Below, piece by piece: positions 44,603-52,943 of a stretch of 64,000 nt of DNA. Position 1 is the first letter of the stretch. Each line of letters opens with the position of its first letter. The DNA lies in assembly GCF_023821985.2 (NCBI RefSeq), contig NZ_CP098805.1:3596001-3660000 (forward strand), written 5' to 3'. The notes under the pieces were generated by a model. The model was not told where the DNA came from. It was given only the letters and a program-made list of their open reading frames with translations, and did no database searches. Origin of the DNA: Dyadobacter chenhuakuii (GTDB taxonomy: Bacteria; Bacteroidota; Bacteroidia; Cytophagales; Spirosomataceae). Made by a program: the position numbers and the translations under genes.

Positions 44603-45395
44603 TAAAAGCCAGCACTCCTTCTTTTGCATCTTCGGAAGCAAGAATTTCATCTAATTCTGCTTTGAGAAAACTGTGCTTTTCGCTTTCCGGCATTTGCTTC
44701 AACTTTTGAAAAGCTTTCATGCCTTGGTGAATTGAGTAAGGAGCATTCCCGCAAATTTGCACAGCCATTTCCTGAACTTCCTGCACAATGCTTTCGGCTT
44801 CTGCAATGTGGGTTACCAGGCCCAATTCAAGCGCTTCATCGGCATTGTAGCTTTTGCCTGTAATGCACATTTCCAACATTTTCCGCGGAGGGACAATCTG
44901 GCTAAGTGAGGCCATAACCTGCATGGGCCATATGCCGCGCTTAACTTCTGGCAAGCTGAAAACTGCATTATTTACACTAAAAACGAATGTGCAGCCACAA
45001 ATGATCAGGAAGCCGCCCGCCAAAACCGGACCTTCAACCTGTGCAATAATGGGCTTACAAATTTCATTAAATGCATCCCCTAACTTCGCCTCTTCGCTGA
45101 TTGGCGGCAATGTAGGATTCTTGATGTCTGCGGAAACGTTGTGGAAAGCATTTAAATCGGCACCTGCACAGAAAACGGAACCTTCTGCATTGATTATCAG
45201 GCATCGCACGTCATTATGATAATGTGCATATGCCAATGCGAAGACGATTTCCTCCGCCATACCCGGCGTGAAGGCATTGCGCTTTTCGGGACGGCTTAGC
45301 GTGATGGTGAATATATGATTGGCAAATGAAGTTTTGATGTACAAAAGCTTCACCGAATCGAAATGCTGGACGTCTTCTTCTGAATAAAACCGCAT
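44568..45395 (-). CDS. Enoyl-CoA hydratase/isomerase family protein
   Basis: Crotonase-fold protein of 275 residues. It has FTITLSRPEKRNAFTPGM, the oxyanion-hole segments EGSVFCAGADLNAF and VEGPVLAGGFLIICGC, and LPEVKRGIWPMQVMASLSQIVPPRKMLEMCITG. The usual pair of catalytic Glu residues of mitochondrial-type hydratase is not clearly present: the first falls in a GGFLIICGC loop, and the position after LPEVKRG has Ile-Trp-Pro. The exact reaction (hydratase, isomerase or methylglutaconyl type) is therefore open. It lies 39 bases after argE on the same strand. Confidence 0.83.
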   Translation of the reverse strand: MRFYSEEDVQHFDSVKLLYIKTSFANHIFTITLSRPEKRNAFTPGMAEEIVFALAYAHYHNDVRCLIINAEGSVFCAGADLNAFHNVSADIKNPTLPPISEEAKLGDAFNEICKPIIAQVEGPVLAGGFLIICGCTFVFSVNNAVFSLPEVKRGIWPMQVMASLSQIVPPRKMLEMCITGKSYNADEALELGLVTHIAEAESIVQEVQEMAVQICGNAPYSIHQGMKAFQKLKQMPESEKHSFLKAELDEILASEDAKEGVLAFKEKRSPNWKGK

Positions 45396-45434
45396 ACAGG
45401 CGCTTGTTGGCGTTATGGAATAGCGGAATGTTTG

Positions 45435-46520
45435 TTAAGCCTTATTTACGACACCTTCGAGCATCGTTATATATTGCTTGATTCCCGCCTCAATCTCATG
45501 AAGATAGATAAATTCATCCGCACTATGCGAGCGTCCCGAATGTCCCGGGCCCATTTTTAACGATGGACAATCGAGCAACGCCTGGTCAGAGGTTGTGGGC
45601 GAACCATATGCTTCCCGTCCCAGCTTCAAGCCTTCCAGCACAATCGGATGATCCATCGGAATGCTCGAAGGCCGCAAACGGATCGATCTTGCAGAAACCT
45701 CGGATTGAATGTTGTTTTGAATGACTTCAATGACCTCCTCCAATGTATATTGATCCGTTACACGCACGTCAATTGTGAAGTTGCAGGCGTCGGGAACGAC
45801 ATTATGCTGCGTTCCTGCATTAATGATCGTTACGGACATTTTCACGGGTCCTAATGTGGGTGAAACCTTTGGAAACTTGTATTCCCGGATCCAGTTAATG
45901 TCCTTCAATGCTTTGTAAATGGCATTATCACCTTCTTCCCGTGCCGCGTGACCAGATTTTCCTTTTGCCGTGCAATCCAAAACCAGCAATCCTTTTTCAG
46001 CAACTGCCAGATGCATTTCAGTCGGTTCTCCAACGATGGCGAATGCAATTTCAGGCAACTCAGGGACAACGATTTCGAGCCCTTCTTTTCCGGAAATTTC
46101 CTCTTCGGCAGTTGTTGCAATGGCAATGTTATAAGCAAGATCTGTTTTATCAAAAAAGTAACAGAATGTGGCAATCAGCGAAACCAGGCAACCACCGGCA
46201 TCATTACTGCCTAATCCGAACAACTTATCGTCTTCAGCAATCGCCTTGAACGGGTCTAACGTCCAGGATTTATTAGGCTTGACCGTATCATGGTGAGAGT
46301 TCAAAAGCAATGTTGGCTTATGCTTATCAAAATGGCGGTTATAGGCCCACAGATTGTTCTTTTTTTGTTGAAACGGAATGTTTTTTGATTCAAAATATGC
46401 TGCAATCAGTTGCGCAGTTTTGTCTTCTTCCTTACTGAATGAAGGTGTTTCGATCAGGCTTTTCAGCAGCGCAATCGCCTCATTTGTCAATGTTAGTATG
46501 TTTTCCAATGCGTTTACCAT
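45435..46520 (-). CDS. argE: M20 family deacylase, probable N-acyl-ornithine/citrulline deacylase (ArgE)
   Basis: Zinc peptidase-like deacylase of 361 residues. Metal-binding blocks are LLLNSHHDTVKP (His, Asp), GSNDAGGCLVSL (Asp), ATTAEEEISGKEG (catalytic Glu and ligand Glu) and the C-terminal MGPGHSGRSHSADEFI (His). The dimerisation domain occupies about 180-290. It overlaps proA by 7 bases (ATGGTAA), so translation is coupled. With a succinyl/acetyl-ornithine transcarbamylase elsewhere in the window, the natural substrate is more likely N-acylcitrulline than N-acetylornithine; this is inference. Confidence 0.88.
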   Translation of the reverse strand: MVNALENILTLTNEAIALLKSLIETPSFSKEEDKTAQLIAAYFESKNIPFQQKKNNLWAYNRHFDKHKPTLLLNSHHDTVKPNKSWTLDPFKAIAEDDKLFGLGSNDAGGCLVSLIATFCYFFDKTDLAYNIAIATTAEEEISGKEGLEIVVPELPEIAFAIVGEPTEMHLAVAEKGLLVLDCTAKGKSGHAAREEGDNAIYKALKDINWIREYKFPKVSPTLGPVKMSVTIINAGTQHNVVPDACNFTIDVRVTDQYTLEEVIEVIQNNIQSEVSARSIRLRPSSIPMDHPIVLEGLKLGREAYGSPTTSDQALLDCPSLKMGPGHSGRSHSADEFIYLHEIEAGIKQYITMLEGVVNKA

Positions 46521-47764
46521 CTTACTTGCCCGTCCCCTTTAACAATCCATTTTTCTGTTACGAGCTTTTCCAGAGCGAAAGGTCCGCGTGCGTGCAATTT
46601 TTGGGTGGATATGCCAATTTCTGCGCCTAACGCGAAAACAGCGCCGTCCGTAAAACGGGTAGAAGCATTGGCATAAACAGCAGCCGCATCCACTTCTCTT
46701 AAAAACCGTTCAATTTTAACTTCGTCCTTTGAAATGATTGCCTCGGAATGCCTGGAAGAATGTGCCCTGATATGCTCCAAAGCCTCATCTAAACCATTTA
46801 CAACCTTAACCGAACATTTGTAATCCAAAAATTCCCTCCCAAAATCATCTTCCTCAGCATGCTGTAGCATTGGATAACCATCTTCTTTAAAGATCGCATA
46901 AGAAGTGTCGTCGGCAAAAATCTCGACATTCCACTTGATAAAATCAGCTTTCAGCTTCGGTAACAGTTCAGCTGCCACTTCCCTGTCTACTAAAATCGTA
47001 TCCAGAGAATTGCAAACCGATGGCCGGGAAACCTTTGCATTCACCACAATCGCAGCTGCTTTGTCGAGATCACCCGTTTTTTCAATATATGTATGACAAA
47101 CGCCTGCGCCCGTTTCAATAGTCGGAACGAGCGAGTTCTCACGCACAAATTTGATCAGACTTTCCGATCCTCTTGGGATGATAATGTCTACAAATCGCGT
47201 CGCAGTAAGCAGCTCGGTTACAAACTTTCTATCCGTGGGAAGTAACATTACTGCCGCAGGATCAATATCAAATTCTATTAATGCGCGGTGGATCAAACCC
47301 ACCAGAAACAAGTTCGAGTAATGCGCTTCCTTGCCTCCTTTTAACACACACGCATTGCCCGAACGCAGGCATAGCGACGCCACGTCCAGCGTAACATTGG
47401 GCCGCGATTCGTAAATAACCCCCACTACACCCAGCGGAACGGCTATTTTACGCAGCGACAAACCCTGCTCAATTGTACGCTCCAAAAGCACTTCGCCGCT
47501 CGGATCCGGTAAAGCCGCCACATCACGCAGACTTTGCGCCAGTGCCTGAATCCTTTGTTCGTTCAACAACAACCGGTCCTTTTTCGGGTCGGTGTCGTCC
47601 ATCACATCAAGGTCTTTCTGATTAGCCGTGATAATGTTAGCAACATTCGCCTGCACCTGAGCAGCAATGTTCAGCAAAAGGTCCGACCGCTGCTGGCCCG
47701 TCAGGTTCCTGACCGAGGCTGCTGCCTTTTGGGTTTGTTCTAAAAGAGGTAAAATGGATTCCAT
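46514..47764 (-). CDS. proA: Glutamate-5-semialdehyde dehydrogenase (gamma-glutamyl phosphate reductase)
   Basis: Second step of proline synthesis: reduces gamma-glutamyl phosphate with NADPH. The 416 residues match the family, with VIYESRPNVTLDVASLCLRSGNACVLKGGKEA, IIPRGSESLIKFVREN, the catalytic Cys in VSRPSVCNSLDTILVD and the C-terminal STRFTDGAVFALGAEIGISTQKLHARGP. It shares one base with the proB stop (TAATG), indicating coupled translation, and overlaps argE at its 3' end. Confidence 0.97.
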   Translation of the reverse strand: MESILPLLEQTQKAAASVRNLTGQQRSDLLLNIAAQVQANVANIITANQKDLDVMDDTDPKKDRLLLNEQRIQALAQSLRDVAALPDPSGEVLLERTIEQGLSLRKIAVPLGVVGVIYESRPNVTLDVASLCLRSGNACVLKGGKEAHYSNLFLVGLIHRALIEFDIDPAAVMLLPTDRKFVTELLTATRFVDIIIPRGSESLIKFVRENSLVPTIETGAGVCHTYIEKTGDLDKAAAIVVNAKVSRPSVCNSLDTILVDREVAAELLPKLKADFIKWNVEIFADDTSYAIFKEDGYPMLQHAEEDDFGREFLDYKCSVKVVNGLDEALEHIRAHSSRHSEAIISKDEVKIERFLREVDAAAVYANASTRFTDGAVFALGAEIGISTQKLHARGPFALEKLVTEKWIVKGDGQVRW

Positions 47765-48795
47765 TATAATAGTACGATGTCGTTGGCATGCGCCACTTCA
47801 AAATTCATTGTCTTCAAATTGGCCCGGATAGCGGCCGAATTTTCCCTGGCGCGCGCAACAGCGACCATTTCGCCGGCTGCTGTGTAAATTTCGATGATTT
47901 CACCGGCCTCAAATTCGCCCGTTACTTCCATCACGCCCACGGCCAGTAAGCTTTTTCTTTTTAATAATGCTTTCGATGCGCCTTCGTCGATCTGCAATGT
48001 TCCGGAAACGAGCCCGCCGCTTCCTAACCACCTGTTTCGGGCAGAAAGTGTGCTTTTGCCGGGGTTTATCAATGTTCCCGCGTTTCCTCCCAACGCTTCA
48101 AGCAACTCATCTTCCTGCTTCATTCCAAAAATAACGACCTTAATCGCCATTCTTGCGGCCAGTTTCGCGAATGTCAGCTTCGAGGCCATTCCGCCCAGAC
48201 CGAGGAAAGATTTATCAGTCCTTACAAATTTGAAAACCTCGTTCACATTGGATACGTTCCTGAGAATGTTGCCGTGCTCGTCCAGCAAACCGCCCACCGA
48301 CGTGCAAAACATCAGCGATTCAGCCCCAAAACCCACGGCCAACAATGTGGCCAGCTCATCATTATCCGAAAATTTCAATTCACGGTCGCTTACAACGTCG
48401 TTCTCATTCACGATGGGAATAATGTTGTTTTCCCACAATTCCTCGAACGTTTCTTTCAATTGCAGAAACTTGGCGCGGTTGGCAAAATGCTGTCTTTCGC
48501 ACAGACTTTGGGCAATATAAATTTTATTTGGCGCAAAATAAGATGCGTACAAACCCACCAGAAGCGGATTTCCAACAGACGCGGCTGCTTTCCGCTGCGT
48601 CATCGAGCCTTTGTAATCCTGTATATAAGCCTTCCCCGCGCCCACAGCGCCAGAAGAAACAATGATAATCCTGTATTGCGAATGGATCTCCGAGACCTGC
48701 CGTGCTATTTCCGAAATGATCCTGACGTCCGGTTCACCGGAGGGAAGGGTTATGGAGGCAGTCCCGAATTTGATTACGAGTATTGGTTTTGACAC
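47764..48795 (-). CDS. proB: Glutamate 5-kinase
   Basis: First step of proline synthesis: phosphorylates glutamate. From GTG 48795 (VSKPILVIKFGTASIT) the product has 343 residues; a TTG start 33 bases upstream is open but adds residues lacking in the family. The amino-acid kinase domain (about 1-250) contains IIVSSGAVGAG, VNENDVVSDRELKFSDNDELATLLA and GLGGMASKLTFAKLAARM; a PUA domain (about 265-343) follows, as in bacterial enzymes regulated by proline. The gene is coupled to proA. Confidence 0.95.
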   Translation of the reverse strand: MSKPILVIKFGTASITLPSGEPDVRIISEIARQVSEIHSQYRIIIVSSGAVGAGKAYIQDYKGSMTQRKAAASVGNPLLVGLYASYFAPNKIYIAQSLCERQHFANRAKFLQLKETFEELWENNIIPIVNENDVVSDRELKFSDNDELATLLAVGFGAESLMFCTSVGGLLDEHGNILRNVSNVNEVFKFVRTDKSFLGLGGMASKLTFAKLAARMAIKVVIFGMKQEDELLEALGGNAGTLINPGKSTLSARNRWLGSGGLVSGTLQIDEGASKALLKRKSLLAVGVMEVTGEFEAGEIIEIYTAAGEMVAVARARENSAAIRANLKTMNFEVAHANDIVLL

Positions 48796-48874
48796 TTTAA
48801 AATAGGGCTTGAACGGGACGCAAGCCAACGGGCGGTCCCAAGTCTGAAATCTGAGCCTAAAAGTAGAAAATTAT

Positions 48875-49495
48875 TCAAAGAATGTCTTCCAGCACTTTGC
48901 CGTTGAAACGTCTTTTCAGCTTTAAAGCATTTTCCAGCTGGTGCAGATAGTGCTCACGCGGGATTTCAATAGCCCCATAACGCAGCACATTGTCATTGAT
49001 AAACTGTGTATCGAGCAACACAAAGCGGTTCATTCGCAGGATTTGGATCAGATAATGAAATGCCACCTTCGAAGCATTGCTTTCATACGAAAACATCGAT
49101 TCCCCAAAGAAAACACCATTGATCGAAACGCCATAAAGCCCTCCTACGAGCTTGTTTTCGCGATAAGTCTCCACGCTGTGCGCATAACCGAGCTCATGCA
49201 GTGCGGTGTAAGACGCAATGATCTCCTCAGAAATCCACGTTCCAGGCTCCGTAGCCCGTGGCGCTGAGCAGCCGCGCATCACGCCTTCAAAATCCCAGTT
49301 AACCCTGATATCAAAGTATTTTTTATTCAAAACAGGCCGAAGGGATTTGGAAGGTTTATAGGTGTCAATGGGAATAATGGCGCGGGGGTTTGGCGAATAC
49401 CAATAAATGGTCCCGTCCGCCTCGGCCATTGGGAAAATCCCATTTATATATCCGTTCAAAAGGTCATCTGTACTGATTGCTGACATGGAAGTCAT
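48875..49495 (-). CDS. aat: Leucyl/phenylalanyl-tRNA--protein transferase
   Basis: N-end rule enzyme that adds Leu or Phe to proteins with N-terminal Arg or Lys, marking them for ClpAP. The 206 residues include LLNGYINGIFPMAEADGTIYWYSPNPRAIIPI, NWDFEGVMRGCSAP, TWISEEIIASYTALHELGYAHSVETY, LVGGLYGVSINGVFFGESMFS and the GNAT-like core. It starts at ATG 49495. The arginine leader region lies on the other strand upstream. Confidence 0.96.
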   Translation of the reverse strand: MTSMSAISTDDLLNGYINGIFPMAEADGTIYWYSPNPRAIIPIDTYKPSKSLRPVLNKKYFDIRVNWDFEGVMRGCSAPRATEPGTWISEEIIASYTALHELGYAHSVETYRENKLVGGLYGVSINGVFFGESMFSYESNASKVAFHYLIQILRMNRFVLLDTQFINDNVLRYGAIEIPREHYLHQLENALKLKRRFNGKVLEDIL

Positions 49496-49596
49496 ATTTT
49501 AAAAATGGGTATGCCTCGGTTTTGTACAAAACGCAAGCGGGTAAGTAATAAAAACTTTTATTCAAAATCGAACCATAAAAATATATCTTCTGTTTC

Positions 49597-49627
49597 TTTG
49601 GAGTGACAATTTTTTTTTCAAAATTTG
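49597..49627 (+). promoter_or_regulatory. Promoter of the leader-GNAT transcription unit
   Basis: TTTG (49597-49600), 19 bp, AAAATTTG (49620-49627). The -7 element differs from TAnnTTTG only at its first base. Initiation near 49633 would give a leader of about 215 bases before the GNAT start, unusually long for this window. Between 49496 and 49596 nothing else is recognised. Confidence 0.55.
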
Positions 49628-49654
49628 CAGCCTCTTAGACGCATTAGCAAGTCA

Positions 49655-49726
49655 ATGAACGACAACGGCATACATACTGTTCTTCATACTACGCCTTTTC
49701 GATTCAGGTCCCCCCGGACCGCATAA
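49655..49726 (+). CDS. Putative 23-residue leader peptide with clustered Arg codons
   Basis: An ATG-started ORF of 23 codons and a TAA stop, about 22 bases after the predicted transcription start. The peptide ends TTPFRFRSPRTA: three Arg codons (CGA 49700, AGG 49706, CGG 49715) within six codons. It precedes arginine-pathway genes, which suggests a ribosome-sensing attenuator. The Arg codons overlap a small hairpin, GGTCC-CCCC-GGACC (49707-49720). No homologue is known to me; the ORF may still be chance. Confidence 0.45.
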   Translation: MNDNGIHTVLHTTPFRFRSPRTA

Positions 49727-49731
49727 TTTCT

Positions 49732-49757
49732 TTTTACCTACGTGGTAAAACTTTTAT
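49732..49757 (+). other. Leader hairpin downstream of the putative peptide
   Basis: TTTTACC-TACGT-GGTAAAA (49732-49750) is a perfect 7-bp stem with a 5-base loop, starting 5 bases after the leader stop and followed by CTTTTATA. TATACCCA (49755-49762) can instead pair with TGGGTGTA (49802-49809, one G-U), which could give competing structures. Confidence 0.4.
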
Positions 49758-49849
49758 ACCCACCAACTTTTCCAATTTTCAAAACGTCCCATCGTTTTCT
49801 CTGGGTGTAATAACTATTGTTTCGAACATTTTTGTCAGAATCGCCATCA

Positions 49850-50578
49850 ATGAAAAATACCGAAGTAGTGGGCAGTAAGTTTATAGTGCAGACTGCCAAT
49901 GAAAATCATCTTCACTTTGCGGATACAATTTGCGCAGAGATGGAAGAGAGCGCCAAAAAGCGTGGTACTGGTATCGCCAAACGTTCTCCTGTATATATAA
50001 TGGAAAAAATGGTGGAAGGGAAAGCGATCATCGCAACCACCGACACCGGCGAATGGGTAGGTTTTTGTTACATTGAAACGTGGGAACACGGCAAATTTGT
50101 GGCAAATTCCGGCTTAATCGTACATCCTGACTTCCGTAACAGCGGAATGGCAAAAGCCATCAAGCAGAAAGCTTTTGAATTATCGCGCCAAAAATATCCT
50201 GATGCAAAGATCATTGGCATTACAACCAGTTTGCCCGTGATGAAAATCAATTCCGACCTGGGTTACGAGCCTGTGACTTTCAGTGAGTTACCTGCTGATG
50301 ACGCTTTCTGGAAAGGGTGTGCAAGCTGTGTTAATTACGATGTATTGACCCGGACCGGCAGAAAACATTGCCTATGCACAGGAATGATGTATAATCCTGA
50401 GGATAAAAAGAAAGAGGAAGTGGCAGTTACGGTTGGCGTGGAGCCAGAAAAACATTCCTGGGATTTCCTGAAAGAATCGAGCTTGTACGAGCGCTGGATG
50501 CGCATTAAGCAACGCATTTTGTTGCGAAGGGAAGAACGCGCTAAAAAGAAAAACGCCGGCACATTGCTCGTACATTAA
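49850..50578 (+). CDS. GNAT family N-acyltransferase, candidate arginine-pathway enzyme
   Basis: Predicted acyl-CoA-dependent N-acyltransferase of 242 residues, starting at ATG 49850 (MKNTEVVGSKFIVQ). The GNAT core (about 10-150) has VGFCYIETWEHGKFVANSGLIVHPDFRNSGMAKAIKQKAFELSR, including the R/Q-x-x-G-x-A-like acetyl-CoA loop. A Cys-rich segment follows (about 160-185, GCASCVNYD then KHCLCTGM), which might bind zinc. It immediately precedes argG and follows an arginine-type leader, so it may make N-acetyl- or N-succinylglutamate. This is inference; known ArgA enzymes differ in length and domain content. Confidence 0.75.
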   Translation: MKNTEVVGSKFIVQTANENHLHFADTICAEMEESAKKRGTGIAKRSPVYIMEKMVEGKAIIATTDTGEWVGFCYIETWEHGKFVANSGLIVHPDFRNSGMAKAIKQKAFELSRQKYPDAKIIGITTSLPVMKINSDLGYEPVTFSELPADDAFWKGCASCVNYDVLTRTGRKHCLCTGMMYNPEDKKKEEVAVTVGVEPEKHSWDFLKESSLYERWMRIKQRILLRREERAKKKNAGTLLVH

Positions 50579-50613
50579 AGTACAGCCTTTATTTACAGAT
50601 TTATATATCTCTT

Positions 50614-50664
50614 AAATACCTCGCCCGGCAGCCGTTTTTTGGCCCGAAGCGAGGTATTTTTTTG
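50614..50664 (+). terminator. Terminator between the GNAT gene and argG
   Basis: AAATACCTCGC (50614-50624) pairs perfectly with GCGAGGTATTT (50649-50659) and continues as TTTTT. The 24-base loop contains a smaller hairpin. It separates the leader-GNAT unit from argG. Confidence 0.8.
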
Positions 50665-50665
50665 T

Positions 50666-50673
50666 TACTTTTG
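50666..50673 (+). promoter_or_regulatory. -7 element of the argG promoter
   Basis: TACTTTTG is a full TAnnTTTG match directly behind the terminator. The nearest TTTG is 24 bp upstream (50638-50641), slightly too far. Initiation near 50679 leaves about 37 bases before argG. Confidence 0.55.
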
Positions 50674-50715
50674 TACTCCAATTTAAGCATTTAGTCAGAA
50701 TCAGATTTTAATATA

Positions 50716-51918
50716 ATGTCACAACCCAAAGTAGTATTAGCGTTCAGCGGTGGATTAGACACCTCTTTTTGTGTAAAATATTTAGCCGAAGACAAAGGTT
50801 ACGAAGTCCATTCGGTTTTGGTTGATACAGGCGGTTTTTCGGATGAAGAACTGAAAACAATTGAGGCCAATGCGTATGCTTTGGGTGTGAAACAGCATGC
50901 AACGATCACAAAGACAAGTGATTACTATAATGATTGTATCAAATATCTGATTTTCGGGAATATCCTTAAAAACAATACTTATCCGCTTTCGGTAAGCGCT
51001 GAGCGTGTTTTCCAGGCTGTGGCAGTTGCTGAATATGCAAAGGAAATCGGGGCTAATGCGATTGCGCATGGAAGCACCGGAGCTGGAAATGATCAGGTTC
51101 GTTTTGACATGGCTTTTCGCATTATCATTCCTGAGGCTGAGATCATTACACCGATCCGCGACCTGAAACTCTCACGCGAGGCAGAAATTGAATATTTAAC
51201 AAATAAAGGCGTTGGCCGTGAATGGGCTAAGGCTGCATATAGCATTAACAAAGGCCTTTGGGGCACTTCGGTTGGTGGAAAAGAAACATTAACCTCTGAT
51301 CAATATCTGCCGGAATCGGCCTGGCCTACGCAAATCACTAAAACGGAGCCCGAGACAATCACGATTGAATTTGTAAAAGGTGAACTGAAAGGCGTTGCAG
51401 GCGAAAGTTTTGAAAATCCGGTTCAGGCCATTCAAAAATTAGCCGCTATTGCGCAGCCTTTCGGGATTGGACGTGACATTCACGTAGGAGATACGATTAT
51501 CGGGATTAAAGGCCGCGTTGGTTTTGAAGCTGCGGCTCCATTGATCATCATTAAGGCGCATCATACTTTGGAAAAACACGTGCTGAGCGAGCAGCAGCTT
51601 TATTGGAAAGAACAACTTTCTAACTGGTATGGCAGCTTGCTGCACAAAGGTCAGTTCGTAGAGCCGGTGATGCGTAACATTGAAACGTTCCTTACTGATA
51701 CACAGTCACATGTAACCGGAAAAGTGCATGTTCACCTGGCACCTTACCGCTTCCACGTGGAAGGAATCGAATCACCATTTGACCTGATGTCATCAAAATT
51801 TGGCAGCTACGGTGAAATGAACAACGCCTGGACCGGCGACGACGTAAGAGGATTTTCAAAAGTGGCTTCCAACCAGGTGATGATTTATCAGAAGGTGAGC
51901 GAGTCAGCCAACAACTAG
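50716..51918 (+). CDS. argG: Argininosuccinate synthase
   Basis: Joins citrulline and aspartate using ATP. The 400 residues show the ATP-pyrophosphatase loop VVLAFSGGLDTSFCVKYLAE at the N-terminus, IAHGSTGAGNDQVRFDMAF and YSINKGLWGTSVGGKE. It has its own promoter, while argC begins three bases after its stop codon. Citrulline would come from deacylation of the N-acylcitrulline made by the ArgF' enzyme encoded downstream. Confidence 0.96.
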   Translation: MSQPKVVLAFSGGLDTSFCVKYLAEDKGYEVHSVLVDTGGFSDEELKTIEANAYALGVKQHATITKTSDYYNDCIKYLIFGNILKNNTYPLSVSAERVFQAVAVAEYAKEIGANAIAHGSTGAGNDQVRFDMAFRIIIPEAEIITPIRDLKLSREAEIEYLTNKGVGREWAKAAYSINKGLWGTSVGGKETLTSDQYLPESAWPTQITKTEPETITIEFVKGELKGVAGESFENPVQAIQKLAAIAQPFGIGRDIHVGDTIIGIKGRVGFEAAAPLIIIKAHHTLEKHVLSEQQLYWKEQLSNWYGSLLHKGQFVEPVMRNIETFLTDTQSHVTGKVHVHLAPYRFHVEGIESPFDLMSSKFGSYGEMNNAWTGDDVRGFSKVASNQVMIYQKVSESANN

Positions 51919-51921
51919 GCA

Positions 51922-52905
51922 ATGAACAACATTAACATAGGCATAATAGGCGCTGCGGGTTACACAGGCGGAGAACTGATCAGAATATTGCTCAATCACC
52001 CAAGTGCAACCATTGCTTTCGCGCATAGTAAAAGCCAGGTTGGAAAACCGGTTTATGCGACGCATACGGATTTACTTGGCGATACGGATCTGGCTTTTTC
52101 GGGAGATGAGATTCAGACGCTTTTGAATCAGACGGATCTTCATGCGATTTTCCTTTGCTCAGGACATGGCGAATCACAGAAGTTTCTGAATGAGTATAAT
52201 GTTCCGGAAAATGTAAAGATCATTGACCTGAGCACGGATTTCCGTGATGAGTCAAATGGCTTCGTTTACGGATTGCCAGAGTTGCAACGGGAAAAGATTA
52301 AGACAGCAACGAAAGTGGCCAATCCCGGTTGCTTTGCTACAAGCATTGAACTCGCAATTTTGCCATTGGCTGAGGCTGGATTAATAAAGGACGACATTCA
52401 CGTAAGCGCGGTTACGGGCAGCACAGGTGCAGGTCAGGCATTAAGTGCGACGACGCATTTCAGTTGGCGAAGTAATAATATTTCTATTTATAAAGCTTTT
52501 ACGCACCAGCATTTGACCGAGATCAAGATGAGTTTGGGCAAATTGCAGGATGGGTTTGACAACGCGATCAACTTCGTTCCTTACCGCGGCGATTATACAC
52601 GCGGCATCATGGCGAATGTCTATACAGCCTATGAAGGAACATTGGAAGAAGCTAAAAGCATTTACAAAAGCTTCTACGCCTCACACCCATTCACGCACGT
52701 AAGCGACGCACCGATTGATTTGAAACAAGTCGTAAACACCAACAAATGCTTTATCAATCTGGAAGTGCACGATGGACAGCTATTAATAAGCAGCATTATC
52801 GATAACCTCACAAAAGGCGCTTCGGGACAAGCAGTTCAGAATATGAACTTGCTATTTGATTTGCCGGAAGATGCGGGGTTGAGGTTGAAAGCGCCGGCGT
52901 TTTAA
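51922..52905 (+). CDS. argC: N-acetyl(succinyl)-gamma-glutamyl-phosphate reductase
   Basis: Reduces N-acyl-gamma-glutamyl phosphate to the semialdehyde in arginine synthesis. The 327 residues have the N-terminal NADP-binding IGIIGAAGYTGGELIRILLNHPSA, the catalytic Cys in KVANPGCFATSIELAILPL and the conserved SAVTGSTGAGQALSATTHFSWRSNNISIYKAFTHQHLTEI. Acyl specificity (acetyl or succinyl) cannot be read directly. It is tightly packed after argG and 38 bases before argD. Confidence 0.95.
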   Translation: MNNINIGIIGAAGYTGGELIRILLNHPSATIAFAHSKSQVGKPVYATHTDLLGDTDLAFSGDEIQTLLNQTDLHAIFLCSGHGESQKFLNEYNVPENVKIIDLSTDFRDESNGFVYGLPELQREKIKTATKVANPGCFATSIELAILPLAEAGLIKDDIHVSAVTGSTGAGQALSATTHFSWRSNNISIYKAFTHQHLTEIKMSLGKLQDGFDNAINFVPYRGDYTRGIMANVYTAYEGTLEEAKSIYKSFYASHPFTHVSDAPIDLKQVVNTNKCFINLEVHDGQLLISSIIDNLTKGASGQAVQNMNLLFDLPEDAGLRLKAPAF

Positions 52906-52943
52906 ATTATTAACACCCATTTAAAGACATAACAATTCAAGCC

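Noticed and set aside
47894-48520. 208-codon open frame opposite proB
   Set aside because: Ser-rich translation antisense to a highly conserved gene; typical of a codon-bias shadow.
49655-49726. Leader region as a T-box or known riboswitch
   Set aside because: No specifier-loop or T-box consensus is visible, and T-boxes are not typical of Bacteroidota.
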